64,000 nucleotides of DNA from Carnegiea gigantea (Eukaryota; Streptophyta; Magnoliopsida; Caryophyllales; Cactaceae). The notes under the pieces are model-generated. The model was not told where the DNA came from and ran no database searches. It saw nothing but the letters and a program-made list of their open reading frames with translations. The DNA lies in contig JAKOGI010000025.1 of the NCBI GenBank assembly GCA_029747015.1, positions 186,001-250,000 of the forward strand, given 5' to 3'. The position numbers were made by a program, and so were the translations under genes. Below, one piece after another: positions 10,397-21,030 of this stretch. Each line of letters starts with the position of its first letter. Position 1 is the first letter of the stretch.

Positions 10397-11438
10397 GAGT
10401 TAGCCATTAGCATAATGACAAAAGAACATGGTAAAATCAAGAAGAGAGATCACTGTTGTATTGGTATTATGTGTGGTGAACCTGTAAGAGAAGGATTCTA
10501 ATTTTCATAGACACATGAATGGAACTCATGCTAGTTTTTCTAGGGCTGCTTCCTTAGCTTTCTAGTCTAACTTATTCGAACTACTAGTTTATGAACCTGA
10601 GAAAATTAAGCAGATGACTCGTATGCAAAACTGGGGGTTCTTTCACACTTGCAAAAGGAAGAGGCATTTACTTTTAAGAGGTGCCCGACTCCAATGGATT
10701 GGTAGGTCAAGAGAGTTAACACGGATAAGAACAGTCACTTTTATTTGCAAGGTTTATAGTGACGTTGCTTCTAGGAAACAACTGAAATGTAATAAGTCTT
10801 ACTAGAAATTACAATCACATAATTAACTGGGACAAATACGGAGCACATACATCAAAGACTTGACAATGATAATGAATGCTGAATTCTGATCTGCTAGAAA
10901 TTTTGTCTGTGATCTAAGATCTATTTTCTTCATTTTTGTTCAAGTCACAATTCATTTTTGGCATTTGTGTGATGAGCAAAAAACTCGGGGTTGAGGAGTT
11001 TTGTAGAGCACTATACATTTGATTTAGCTTCTTGCATGGTATAGTATGAATATTAAACAACCTTTCATCATCAGGAGTATCATCTTTCCATAGCTCAATT
11101 GGAAGGCTTGTTCTGACAACTGGAGACATTGATTTTGAAAATAAACTGACAGATACAAGCTTGCAACTTTGAAAATAAAACGATGATTTAAAAACCTAGG
11201 GCAAAATTACAACATGACTTCATTAACAGATTTAACGAAACTCACACAAGAATGAAAATAGGAGAGAATATTTCCCTACAGCCTCTCGTTTTGCAGTTAT
11301 TCTGTTATTAACATCCATGGGATAGGTTACACAATTAATATATTACAATCATAGATGAAATAGAAAGCAGTGTAATACACATTCTTACACAGAAAACTCA
11401 TAAGACATTTATTCAATTACTGTACCACAATAGCATAA
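10397..11438. other. Intergenic between RLP copies
   Basis: No convincing gene. Contains 3' flank of the full-length RLP (below 11439) and upstream sequence of the second RLP fragment. Short frames here have no recognisable family. Confidence 0.4.
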
Positions 11439-14400
11439 CTAGGCAAATTTAACTCCGGGCCTTGCTGTTCTCCTGCCTCTTGATCTTGACCCCCTCTCCG
11501 TCCTCTGAAATGTCTCCACAAACCATTCATGGTTTCGGTCAGTGAAGTATTTCCCGAGAGCACAGCCAACTGCAAACCCAGTTATGCATCCCAAAGATCT
11601 TATGATCCAATCAATCAACATGGAGTCTTCTTCTGGCCCATCATTCGTGATAGCTGCTGGTGGTGGTTCAAAGGCATTTCCACACTTCTGGGACAGCGGA
11701 GTTCCACATAATCGTAAGTTGCCAGAAAAAGAGCTGCTATCAAAGGTCCCAAATTGCCTTCCTTGTGGTATTGGCCCCTTGAGAAGGTTGTGAGAGACAT
11801 TGAAGACCTCGAGAGATGTTAATTGTGTCAAACTCTGTGGAATCTCTCCGGAAAGCCTGTTATTGGACAGGTCTAAGGATTCGAGGGCTGTAATGTTGGC
11901 CAAGGACAATGGTATGCCGCCTTGCAAATTGTTGTTTGACAGGTTGAGCACTTGAAGACCCCTCAATTCACCAACAAAATTTGGTATCCTCCCAGTGAAG
12001 TAGTTGCTTGAGAAATCAATCACTCGAAACACCGTCAAGACCCTTGCATACTGCATATCATTGCCTTTGTTTGCTATGGTGATGGAGTAATTATATTTCA
12101 GCATCGACAAATCAATGTGGCCTGGCATTCTTATATAAATTTCAACTCTAGTCCCAAACGCTATTGATTTGCTTTCATTGGCATCTTTCATGGCGTCCCA
12201 GTTCTGAAGGTAGGCAAGCGGTAAATCACCAGTATGAAAATTATTGGACAAGTCTATGATGTGGAGAGAATGAAAATCATGACCGACTTTTGGGTGGCCT
12301 AATATGCCATGAAAGTGGTTGTGTCGTAGGATAAGAATACGCAACTTTGAGAGACCTCCTAACCATGATGGGAAAGTGTCATTGATATGATTGTGCCCAA
12401 CATCGAGAACCTCAAGATTTTCGCAGTTGGCCAGTGACCTTGGCATACTACCCTCCAATCTATTGCCATTTAGATTAATCCACCTCAGATTGCAGGATTC
12501 AGGATATGTTGCAGGAATGCTTCCATGAAGATTGTTGCGTTCCAAATTCAAAATGACGAGAGCATTGCTAAGCTGGCTCATGCAATCCGGAATCCTACCA
12601 CTCAACTTATTGTTTGATGCATCAAAATAGTTCATCAAACCTGCTTGACAGATTTGAGGAGGAATGCTTCCGGACAATTGATTGTTGGAGACTTGATAGA
12701 CTACCATAGACCTCGGAGGAATGGGAAGTGAGCCTTGTAGCTGGTTCCCCCTCAAAGACAGTGATTCTAAGCGACTCCATGGAAGGAACATCATAGGTTG
12801 TTCGAAGCCTGTTAAGAGGTTGTTAGAAAGGCTTAGGAAGTATAAGGTTTCTTGAGTGATATTTATAAACCATCGGGGTATAAATCCATGAATGCTATTG
12901 TTACCGAGATCCAATTCTTCCAATGCATCCTGACTGCGTAAGAACGGAGGGAACTCTCTCAAGTTGCATGATTTGAGGATTAAGCTGTTCAATTTTGGCA
13001 CTGATTCATTGGCAGTGTTTTTGCCAAGAAATGTTAGCTTGACACCAGCCAAATTCAGAATCCTGAGAAACTTAAGCTTCAAGAATGCATCAAAGTCACC
13101 ATGTAGATTGCGATTGTGGTCTAACCAGAGCCGATCGAGATTTTCAAGCTGAGAAATTCCGGAGGAAAATATTGGACCTTCCAATTGATTCCCCGACAGA
13201 CGCAGAGCATTCAGTTGTGTTAGATTCATGAGCCAATGTGGAATCCCACCTGTTAGTCCATTGTTTTGGAGATCTAACTCTGTGAGACCAGTCAAGTTGG
13301 AAATAATAAATGGGATTTCACCCCACAAGTTGATGAAATCAAGGGAAAGGCTAGTTAATTTGTTCAGGTTAAACAACCATGAAATCAAGGTTTCATGCCT
13401 GCCTTGGAGATGTGAAAGACTTAGCAAATGTAGCTCTGTTAAATTAATGAGAGAAGAGGGAAGGTCACCACTGAAAGCATTACTACCGCCTAGGTCGAGG
13501 GTGGTGAGCTTTGTCAGGTTGCCAAGAGATGAGGGAAGGGGTCCTGAAAAAAGGCACTCCCATAAGTAGAGGTCTTCCAGGTTAGTAAGTTCCCCAATTG
13601 AAGAGGGTAATTCCCCATGAAACGACGTCACTGAAAGATCCAAGTGTTTGAGGGGGCTATTCTGTTGGAACTCAGGGAGGAATCCCATGAGATCTGTGTT
13701 TCCATCTGCATAAAGCATTTCGAGGTGGGGTAGGTGAAAAACATTGGTTGGAAATTGACCATTCAGGTTACAAACTTGGAGTGAAACTATTTCTAACAAG
13801 GTCAGGTTTGCGAGAATGTCTGGCACAAAGGAGGATATGTCGACCTGGTCAAGATATAGTTCCTTCAAGCGGGTCAGATTTCGAACTAACTTCTCCAGAC
13901 TTGGATCTTGAAGCTTGAGCTGGCTACCAGCTTTGGTATCTTCGTGTTTGTTAGACAGATCAAGAGTAGAGAGCGCGGAAAAGTTTGAGATTGCTAATGG
14001 GACTTGGCCATTAAATGCTGAGTCAGAGAGGTTAAGGCTTACCAACTTGCTGAATTGACCAATTTTTGGGGGAATTTCAGAAAGATTGAAGTGATTGTCA
14101 CTAAGACTAAGATGTCGGAGATGGGTAAGGTTGAAAAGGGTAATGTTGGAAGGGAAGCTGCCGTAGAGGCAGCTACTGCTGAGATCAAGCCCAATTACAT
14201 GCAATGTCTCCTCATTGCAGTAAACACCGTCCCAGGAACAACAATCAGCATTGTGATGGTGAACTCCCCATGAGTTCACCTTTGGATATGCAGCTGGAAA
14301 AAAAGAAGCAGAACAGTCTATGATGAAACTGTGCTTGAATTGGACCAAGGCTGATCTCTCATGATCATGGCAAGAATATGATGGCAAAACAGAGTTAACT

Positions 14401-14444
14401 AGCAAAACTGAGAAGAGCAAACATTGATAGGACCAAGACCCCAT
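11439..14444 (-). CDS. LRR receptor-like protein (RLP, Cf-9/RLP12-like), intact
   Basis: Single-exon 1001-codon frame. Residues 1-24 form a signal peptide (CLLFSVLLVNSVLPSYS). The LRRNT cap follows at 25-80 with CHDHERSALVQFKHSF and DCCSWDGVYC. About 30 plant-type extracellular LRRs with LxGxIP motifs occupy roughly 90-880, interrupted at about 715-785 by an island domain (YLQNWDAM...YARVLTVFRVIDFSSN). A C-terminal cap has LRLCGTPLSQKC, then an acidic stretch (GPEEDS), a transmembrane helix at about 941-967 (LIDWIIRSLGCITGFAVGCALG) and a short basic tail of about 34 residues without a kinase domain. Such RLPs act at the plasma membrane with SOBIR1-type co-receptors in pathogen or developmental signalling; the ligand cannot be inferred. 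It is the only undamaged host gene here and is flanked by truncated paralogues. Confidence 0.95.
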   Translation of the reverse strand: MGSWSYQCLLFSVLLVNSVLPSYSCHDHERSALVQFKHSFIIDCSASFFPAAYPKVNSWGVHHHNADCCSWDGVYCNEETLHVIGLDLSSSCLYGSFPSNITLFNLTHLRHLSLSDNHFNLSEIPPKIGQFSKLVSLNLSDSAFNGQVPLAISNFSALSTLDLSNKHEDTKAGSQLKLQDPSLEKLVRNLTRLKELYLDQVDISSFVPDILANLTLLEIVSLQVCNLNGQFPTNVFHLPHLEMLYADGNTDLMGFLPEFQQNSPLKHLDLSVTSFHGELPSSIGELTNLEDLYLWECLFSGPLPSSLGNLTKLTTLDLGGSNAFSGDLPSSLINLTELHLLSLSHLQGRHETLISWLFNLNKLTSLSLDFINLWGEIPFIISNLTGLTELDLQNNGLTGGIPHWLMNLTQLNALRLSGNQLEGPIFSSGISQLENLDRLWLDHNRNLHGDFDAFLKLKFLRILNLAGVKLTFLGKNTANESVPKLNSLILKSCNLREFPPFLRSQDALEELDLGNNSIHGFIPRWFINITQETLYFLSLSNNLLTGFEQPMMFLPWSRLESLSLRGNQLQGSLPIPPRSMVVYQVSNNQLSGSIPPQICQAGLMNYFDASNNKLSGRIPDCMSQLSNALVILNLERNNLHGSIPATYPESCNLRWINLNGNRLEGSMPRSLANCENLEVLDVGHNHINDTFPSWLGGLSKLRILILRHNHFHGILGHPKVGHDFHSLHIIDLSNNFHTGDLPLAYLQNWDAMKDANESKSIAFGTRVEIYIRMPGHIDLSMLKYNYSITIANKGNDMQYARVLTVFRVIDFSSNYFTGRIPNFVGELRGLQVLNLSNNNLQGGIPLSLANITALESLDLSNNRLSGEIPQSLTQLTSLEVFNVSHNLLKGPIPQGRQFGTFDSSSFSGNLRLCGTPLSQKCGNAFEPPPAAITNDGPEEDSMLIDWIIRSLGCITGFAVGCALGKYFTDRNHEWFVETFQRTERGSRSRGRRTARPGVKFA

Positions 14445-14510
14445 TGTGGACTTGCTGCTGGTATTTGTTTGCTCTTCTCTTAGTGAATTTTAGTGGAGAA
14501 GCTACACTTG

Positions 14511-14520
14511 CTTTTATAGA
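14511..14520 (-). promoter_or_regulatory. TATA box of the full-length RLP
   Basis: TCTATAAAAG on the minus strand, about 70 bp upstream of the ATG at 14444. Position and neighbouring sequence (GCAAGTGTAGCT) match the TATA region of the truncated paralogue at 8401-8410. Confidence 0.6.
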
Positions 14521-14547
14521 CACACATCGGGGTCAGCTTCTGACTCA

Positions 14548-15835
14548 GTTTTTGGTAACTGAATGGACAGGGCACAAAATTAGGCAGGGATGCTCATGTG
14601 GACATACTGCACGAGGACTTAAATGAACGTGAAATATGGAGCATAAGACTGACTTGCAAGACTTTTAGGAATGACCAGAAGCCCAGGATACACAGTCACA
14701 GTACTTGCAAAACTCAATGTGCTGCTTTTCCACTGTATATTGGCTTCCCTTTTATTTAATTGTCAGCTGATGTTAATGATTTTAGGGTGTCTTTCCTTCT
14801 AGTTCAGCATATGATCATTAGAAGTAAGACAATAATTTTAGGTATCTAAGGATGAAAAACTGAGAAATATTGTGGGATAAAGGGAGTAGTGACTAGTGCT
14901 TATCTCACAAATTTGAAGGGTTGAAAATTTTGGTGGAGGAGACTTAAACATTAGCAATCAACTCCTCAGTGCGAAACCTATGAATGAAAGCATCAAGATG
15001 GGGTTTCTCTTTTTGGGGGGGGGGGATTGGGGGGGCTAAATGCATAGCTTTTATGCATCCTTTATAATTCTACCATAATAGAATTTCAGCTTAAGGCGTC
15101 CTTTGTGGAAAGATGAAATACCATTATCTCACTATACAACTTCCTTGATCATCTTCTATTGACTCTATGTTTCAGGTCTTTCCTTCCACCATAACCGTCT
15201 CCGGCTCTCCCCAAGTTAGGGGTGAGCAATTGGTCTGATACTCATCGGGTAAAGGCGGTTGGTCCGTTTAAAATATAGTCAGTAAAGGATCGGACAAAGC
15301 ATACTATTGGGTCCGACCCAGTATTTTTCTCAACCTACTAGCCACACTAATTTACATGATATAATTAGTTTAATTTACAACCAACATTTTATATGTAACA
15401 ATATAATTATTCTTTTTGTGCATGGTCGTCCCAAAATAGGCTAAAAAGTGGTTGTTCATGGGCTGACTGACCCGACCTATTTATTTACGTAAAGTTCGGC
15501 CCAACCCACTTTGTTAATGGGCCGACCATAATCCCATCTGACCCATTTCATGAGTGGATCGATCTTAAACCGATTCGTTGCCCCCAAGTGATTCTACTAA
15601 ATTATATTGAGATGGCTAGAAGGACCCAGTCTATCTGGAAAATTTGGAGATGAAAAATCATTGGGACTGATATCTGAAAAATGGGAGGTGTGGAAGGTTA
15701 CTATGATTAATTAAATGCTTAATTTCCTAAATACAGTCACGTGGTTAATTAACATGCCAATTCGCCGGGCAAATGCACACTCAGACTCAGGAATTAGCAT
15801 CGAGAAAACCATTTATTATAATTAGAGTTAGACAA
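14548..15835. repeat. Segmental duplication unit A
   Basis: Starts near GTTTTTGGTAACTGAATGGACAG and matches, in order, 15928-18935: CATAAGACTGACTTGCAAGAC, TGATGTTAATGATTTTAGGG, GAGGAGACTTAAACATTAGC, TAACCGTCTCCGGCTCTCC, and ATGATTAATTAAATGCTTAA. Contains a hAT-like MITE (15217-15581) and a T/G homopolymer tract near 15005-15037. No coding potential seen. Confidence 0.85.
15217..15581. mobile_element. hAT-like MITE, copy 1 (right end trimmed)
   Basis: Begins TAGGGGTGAGCAAT after CCCCAAGT and ends ...GATTCGTTGC directly before another CCCCAAGT, giving an 8-bp target duplication (15209-15216 and 15582-15589). Compared with copy 2 (16826-17269) the last ten or so bases of the right terminal repeat (CCACCCCCTA) are missing. 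Interior is rich in GGGTCGG and CCGACCC-type motifs. Confidence 0.8.
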
Positions 15836-16309
15836 AGTTGATCCAACATGATTACTGACCTACAACCGACACGAAGTTAAGTGAGTTTGGGTATAAATTT
15901 TTGACCGTTTAATTAAATAAATTGACACGTTCAGTTTTTGGTAACTTATTGGAGGGGGCAAAAAATTAGGCTGGGATGCTCACGTGGACATGGAGCATAA
16001 GACTGACTTGCAAGACGGCAATGACCAGAAGCGTAGAATATACGTTCACAGTTCAAACTTGCAAAACTCAACATGTTGTTTTTCCATTTATATTGGCTTC
16101 CCTTTATTCAATTAAGAGCTGATGTTAATGATTTTAGGGTGTCTTTTCTATTAGTTCAGATCATTAGAAGACAATATTTTTTGGGTATCTAAGGATGAAG
16201 AGCTAAGAAATATTGCGGGATAAGGGAAGTGGTGAATAGTACTTTAAGTTATTAGGGCCCGTTTTTTTCATAGGTAAATTGAGATGGGTAAAAGGATGAA
16301 GTAGTTTGA

Positions 16310-16462
16310 GGTGGATTGAAGTAGGTTGAAATGGGTTGAAGTAGATTGAATTTTTTTATGTGATAAATTAAACTTGGTCAAAATAGTAGAAGTTGGTTGA
16401 AGTAGGTTGAAATAGATTAAAGTGGGTTGAAGTACGTTGAAGTGGGTTGAAGTACGTTGAGA
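16310..16462. repeat. Degenerate decamer minisatellite (GAAGTAGGTT)n
   Basis: Repeats of ten bases such as GAAGTAGGTT, GAAATGGGTT and GAAGTACGTT fill two blocks separated by an AT-rich spacer. The array sits inside a segment of about 250 bp (16253-16505) absent from unit A, bounded by GGGCCCGTTTTTTTC on the left and GCAAAAAGAACCCGACC on the right. These look like imperfect inverted ends of a MITE; no target duplication was identified. Confidence 0.75.
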
Positions 16463-16825
16463 TTGATATTTTAGAATTGACCCGCAAAAAGAACCCGACC
16501 TTAGTCTGACGTATTTGAAGGATTGAAAATTTTGATGGAGGAGACTTAAACATTAGCAGTCAACTCCTCAGTGCGAAACCTATGGATGAAAGCATCAAGA
16601 TGGTTTTTTTTTTTGGGGGGGGGGGGTTGTGGGGTTAAATGCATAGCTTTCATGCATCCTCTATGATTCTACTACTATACTGAAATTTTAGGCTTTCAGC
16701 TTAACACGTCCTTTTGAAAAGATGAAATACCATTATCTCACCATACGACTTCTTTGGTTATCTTCTGTTGAGTCTGAGCTTCAGGTCTTTCCTTCCACCA
16801 TAACCGTCTCCGGCTCTCCCCAAGG

Positions 16826-17269
16826 TAGGGGTAGACAATGGGTAAGGCACTCATTGAGTAAAATAGTCCGTTTAAAATACAGTCAATAGAAAGTTGGATT
16901 AATAATGAATCGGGTCAACACCGGACCGACTCGTCAAAGCGTATTACTGGGTACGTTAACCGCCCGATACTTTTTTCAACCTATTAGCCCCACTAATTTA
17001 CATACTACAATTAGTTCAATTTACTAGCAACACTTTATATGTACCAATAATTACTATATAGATTTTTTTTTTCGTTGTGCAAGGTTGTTCCATTTTAAAT
17101 GGGCCAAATGCTGATCGTCCATAAGCTGATCCAATCCAACCCATGTATTTACATAAAAAGTCTAACCCGACCCACTTTGTTAACAGGCTGGTCATAATCC
17201 CATCTGACCCAGGTCATAAATGGACCGATCCTAATCCGATTGGCCCAGACCGTCGTTGCCCACCCCCTA
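16826..17269. mobile_element. hAT-like MITE, copy 2 (444 bp, complete)
   Basis: Left end TAGGGGTAGACAA, right end TTGCCCACCCCCTA (inverted), flanked by perfect 8-bp duplications CCCCAAGG at 16818-16825 and 17270-17277. An 8-bp duplication and a TAGGG end fit the hAT superfamily. No coding capacity. Same site as copy 1, so insertion preceded the segmental duplication. Confidence 0.9.
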
Positions 17270-17279
17270 CCCCAAGGAG

Positions 17280-17999
17280 CATGGTTGGATCTATTTGATG
17301 GGTTGGGGTGTCCATGGACACCCCTAACCCAAAAAAAAAAAATTCTACTGTGTCATTTTGAAAGAGGCAGATTAGTGTATGTGGACATAAGTAAAACATG
17401 CCTAAGAAATTATGGACATCCTCTTATTATACACAGTCTACGTAGTTATATTTTCAATTTTTTTTAAACATAAAAACTACAGCTATAATGATGTTGGAAT
17501 TTGATGGAAAAATAAAATAAAATTAAATATACCAAAAAAATTCTACTGAGTTAGTCGTAGTTTTATTTCATATTTCGGCATGTTTACTTCATTGCTTAAT
17601 GTTGATTTTTTTTTTTTTGGGGTTTTCATATTTGATGTTGATGACTTGTTACGCAACCAATGACTTTAGTAAATGGTAGATAATTGTAACATTTTACGAT
17701 TTTAGCATAATTTACATATCAAATTCAAAATACGAAGAATCACTCACATAGAACAAACAAGTAGTCAACTATAATTTTTCTTTCGGTAAAAAGTAGTGTA
17801 TATTATTATTGCATATCAAGTTTCGCTAATGTAGAATTACAAGACGAAACGTTCGCTAAAAAAATGAAAGACGAAATGTCTATACTCTATACAAAGTAGA
17901 CTACTACAGTACGTATTATATAATTTTTTTTGAATGGTAAATATCAGTGGTGACATTAATAGATGGACGTCCTGCTCTTCATGTCTAGATCCGCCATTA
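17280..17999. mobile_element. Non-autonomous DNA transposon in unit B (720 bp)
   Basis: Absent from unit A. Ends CATGGTTGGATCTA and (inverted) TAATGGCGGATCTAGA share ATGG..GGATCTA as imperfect terminal inverted repeats. Flanked by CCAAGGAG at 17272-17279 and 18000-18007, an 8-bp target duplication. Contains GGGGTGTCCATGGACACCCC, a perfect palindrome near the left end. No transposase frame. Confidence 0.75.
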
Positions 18000-18189
18000 C
18001 CAAGGAGTGATTCTACTAAATTATGTTGGGAGGGGTAGAAGGTTTTCGAGAATAAAAGCATTAATACCAAGTCTGTCTGGAAAATTTGTTCATGAAAACA
18101 TCATTGAGACTATATCTGAAGAATGGGAGGTTTCAAAGGTCAGTATGATTAATTAAATGCTTAATTTCCTACATACGGTCATGTAGTTA

Positions 18190-18850
18190 TGTTAGGAAAA
18201 ATTAAATGATAAAATTCGAGAATAGTTATGCGAAAGCGACAAAGGATGTAGATATTCGAAAATATTAAAATAAGATAAAAAAATAAAGGCAGGCACAAGA
18301 TTTTATGTGGAAATCCAAATTAGGAGACAACTACGAGCGGCAATAATGGCGTAAAAATCCACTATGATAGGAGGAAGTATAAAACAATCTCAAAAGTGAG
18401 TCAAAAGAGATCAATACAAAAGAGAGATAAAGATCTTAAACCGACAACAAGATCAAAAGAATAAAATCTCTCCAACTCTCACTCAAGAAAAAATGTAGAA
18501 TAGAAAAGGCTACAATAACTCACAAGTGCCTTATAAAATAGCCATGAGAAGGATGTGCCTAAAGACACTCCCGAATGTCAAAACGCCTTAAAATGCCCAT
18601 ACTATGGTGTGAAATTGCCACACCAAATGTCCAATTTAGACCGGAATTAAAACTCCCGTAGTAAAGGAGAAAGAAGACAAGAGTTGAAGCATTATTCACA
18701 AATAAAGGCTCATAAAAGGATGCATGAATATTGAGTTTATGCTCTTAAAACATCCATACAAAAACCCATAAAAAGAGCCATCAATTTCCATGAAACCACC
18801 ACAAGCGACCGAGAAACTATGACAAGAATTTTGGACCACTTAACCCAGCA
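18190..18850 (-). mobile_element. Solo LTR (661 bp), copia-like
   Basis: Begins TGTTAGGAAA and ends CACTTAACCCAGCA, flanked by AGTTA at 18185-18189 and 18851-18855. Unit A has TGGTTAATTAACATG at the matching place, a near-empty site. By analogy with the copia LTR at 55992-56601 (same TGTTAGGAAA start, and TTATGTGGAAA versus TTACGTGGAAA) it is in reverse orientation, with a TATA-like TATTTTATAAGG on the minus strand near 18530. No internal sequence remains, so LTR-LTR recombination removed it. Confidence 0.9.
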
Positions 18851-18935
18851 AGTTAACATGTCAATTAGCAGGACAAATGCACACTTGGACCCCGAAATTA
18901 GTATCCAAAAAACCAATTGTTATAGTCATGATTAA

Positions 18936-20026
18936 GTGGAAGAAGAGGACACAACATATATGGCTAGATAGCTTATAAGTGCCAAGAAATGTACGTGCTT
19001 GCCCAGCTAGCACGTACCCTAAAACTGACAAGTCTTGCGTACTTAAGAAGGGAGGAATTGAAGAGAAAGATAGGGTGGAAGAGACATTGTAGATCGATAT
19101 GGGGTGTTGATGTTAACATGAAACGTATTAATCTAGCTTTCCAGTCTAACTTGAATGGGGGGCCAAGGCAGAGGACTTGGGGGAAAACTACCAAGACTTA
19201 GCTTCTTGCCAACAATACATCGTATCGCACGCTTCCATGCAAGACTGGCAGAGGAATAATCCATTTTGAAAAGTAATACTTTAGACGTTTCAAAATTGTT
19301 TGTACTTGAAAATTCGACATGAGATGAGTCTGAAAGGTTTCCACACCAAAGCTAGAGATTAACGGAACCCGGAAAAATCGAAGTTCAGGGTGATAAATTG
19401 AGGTGCGCCAATCCGATCATACCTTTCAAAAACACTTTTGAAAACGTTAACTGTACGTAGCTACATAGCCAAGCATGAGTTGCTGGGACTCTGTCTATCC
19501 TGCTGTCTTACTTGAATCTTGCCCCGCTAATCAAGACCTAATTCCTATGCATGCCTGGTTTACGACTGCGATCATGTTGTTCTCGTAAAAAGTTGCATTC
19601 TATTTCAACTTAGCCTTCGAGGGCCTTCGAGTTTTTAGCAAACAGATAAGCCAATTCAAGTTGGGAACATACCAATTCACGTTTGAACATTTGAATTTTA
19701 GACCAATTGGATCAATGAAATTCCAAATTGGTTTTAAGCTCAACTCGAGTCATTTTTAGTTAATATAAATGCAAAAATGGATAACATGCTGAACATTAAG
19801 GAAATGGAGAATGCTGCTATAGGAGTGAATTTAGGAGGTTCGAAAAATCATAACCCTTGATTTACTTTGCTAAATAAATCTCCACCGTGAAATTAACGTG
19901 ATTTTAAAAATTTTTGAAAAAAGTTCACCCCCCTCGCACTCCTTTTCTCTCTCTCCTTAACTGACTCCCATTATCACAATTTAGATCCCCCCAAAACAAA
20001 AACAAAAAAAAAATTCAGGAGTAATT
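18936..20026. other. Intergenic, nothing recognised
   Basis: AT-rich sequence with only short frames. No splice-consistent gene, RNA gene or repeat family identified. Confidence 0.4.
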
Positions 20027-20168
20027 CTCATTAACATGCAGTTTTCACTTGAAGAATCATGGCAACTGCCATGAGTTACCCCACGTTTCACACCATGTCT
20101 CATTAACATGTAGTTTTCAGTTGAAGAATCATGGTAACTATCATGAGTTACCCCACATTTCACACCCT
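20027..20168. repeat. 71-bp tandem duplication
   Basis: Two adjacent units starting CTCATTAACATG(C/T)AGTTTTCA, each containing AGAATCATGG and CATGAGTTACCCCAC, about 90% alike. It creates a dyad ACTGCCATGAGTT / ACTATCATGAGTT in each unit. Function unknown. Confidence 0.85.
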
Positions 20169-20883
20169 GTAAAACACTCCTTTCCCCCCTGTTAATCTCA
20201 GGTTAGAATCCTTTGCCACCAATGGCTCCACATGGCTCCGTTCATAACCACCTCCTTGATGAGTTTCTTGATCTGTATGCTTCCTCATCCCTAATTCTCC
20301 CACATTTTACTGCTCCATTAATTGAAATATATCAATTTTTCCCTAGGCTGGTGGTAAGAGCCCCGAGGCAGAAGCAAGTAATGCAACGGAATGATGATGC
20401 TAACCTAAGTTTGAAGTAAAGCACTTCTATCGTGTGCAATTTTTATGCCTTGCATAACACCAAATTGATGCTTTATGGCTTAGTAAGAACAAGATCACCG
20501 ACCTTCCACTGTCGGCGAGCGGCGGCAGCTTTGTTAGCCCCCTTCCTTCGACTCAGCGCCATGGAAGGACCTTCTGATCGAGGAACTCACCAAGAAAAAG
20601 AAAACCCCAATGTCATGCATTCAGCAGAAACCCTAAATTGAGGAAAAGGGCAACTTCCAAATCCCGTAATTGGATGTTTTCGATGTTGCCACCCTCCATA
20701 CGAAAAGCGAAGCGAGCAACTTGACAGTCTCTAGGTCTAGGGTTTCCAGCCACCAATGAACTCGACAAAATCCCGGGCATTGAAGGACCAAAATCACCCT
20801 CAAGAGAGATGGCGAGATTTAGAGAGGGAAATGCTTGCGAGTTGCTACTCAGTGATTGTTGTGAGGGGGGACGGAGCAGAGAA
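20169..20883. other. Unassigned low-copy sequence next to the CNOT10-like relic
   Basis: A 126-codon minus-strand frame (20613-20993) overlaps the CNOT10-like relic in another frame and resembles no family I know. The minus strand carries CCCTAGACCTAG and other 5'-leader-like motifs. I see nothing definite. Confidence 0.35.
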
Positions 20884-21030
20884 TTAGGGGCAGGGGTGAG
20901 GTGTGCCCGATTGAAACAACACCGAAGCCTCTTTGGCAAGCAAAGCAGTGACTGATAGAACACCGTCATCGTCGGCGACTTCTTTAGCCACATTCACCGA
21001 AGTAGTCGAAGATGAATCTCACGAATCCAT
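20884..21030 (-). pseudogene. CNOT10: CNOT10-like first-exon relic
   Basis: ATG at 21030 on the minus strand opens MDS then an in-frame TGA, then continues in the same frame as DSSSTTSVNVAKEVADDDG, followed by VLSVTALLAKEASVLFQSG. Plant CCR4-NOT subunit 10 proteins begin with MDSRDS... and have DDDG.LSVTA.LAKEA..LFQSG at the N-terminus, just before their TPR repeats. The TGA therefore replaces an expected Arg codon (CGA to TGA). After FQSG homology ends and the frame stops at 20884-20886. Upstream (21031-21190) looks like a pyrimidine-rich 5' leader. A truncated, dead copy; the family call rests on recall of the motif. Confidence 0.7.

Larger units (their letters stand above)
15928..18935. 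repeat. Segmental duplication unit B (with later insertions)
   Basis: Tandem partner of unit A. After removing three extra segments (about 16253-16505, 17280-17999 and 18190-18850) its length is close to that of unit A. Unit A therefore serves as a near-empty-site reference for these events. Confidence 0.85.

Noticed and set aside
20613..20993. 126-codon minus-strand frame as a gene
   Set aside because: Overlaps the CNOT10-like relic in a different frame; composition typical of chance translation.
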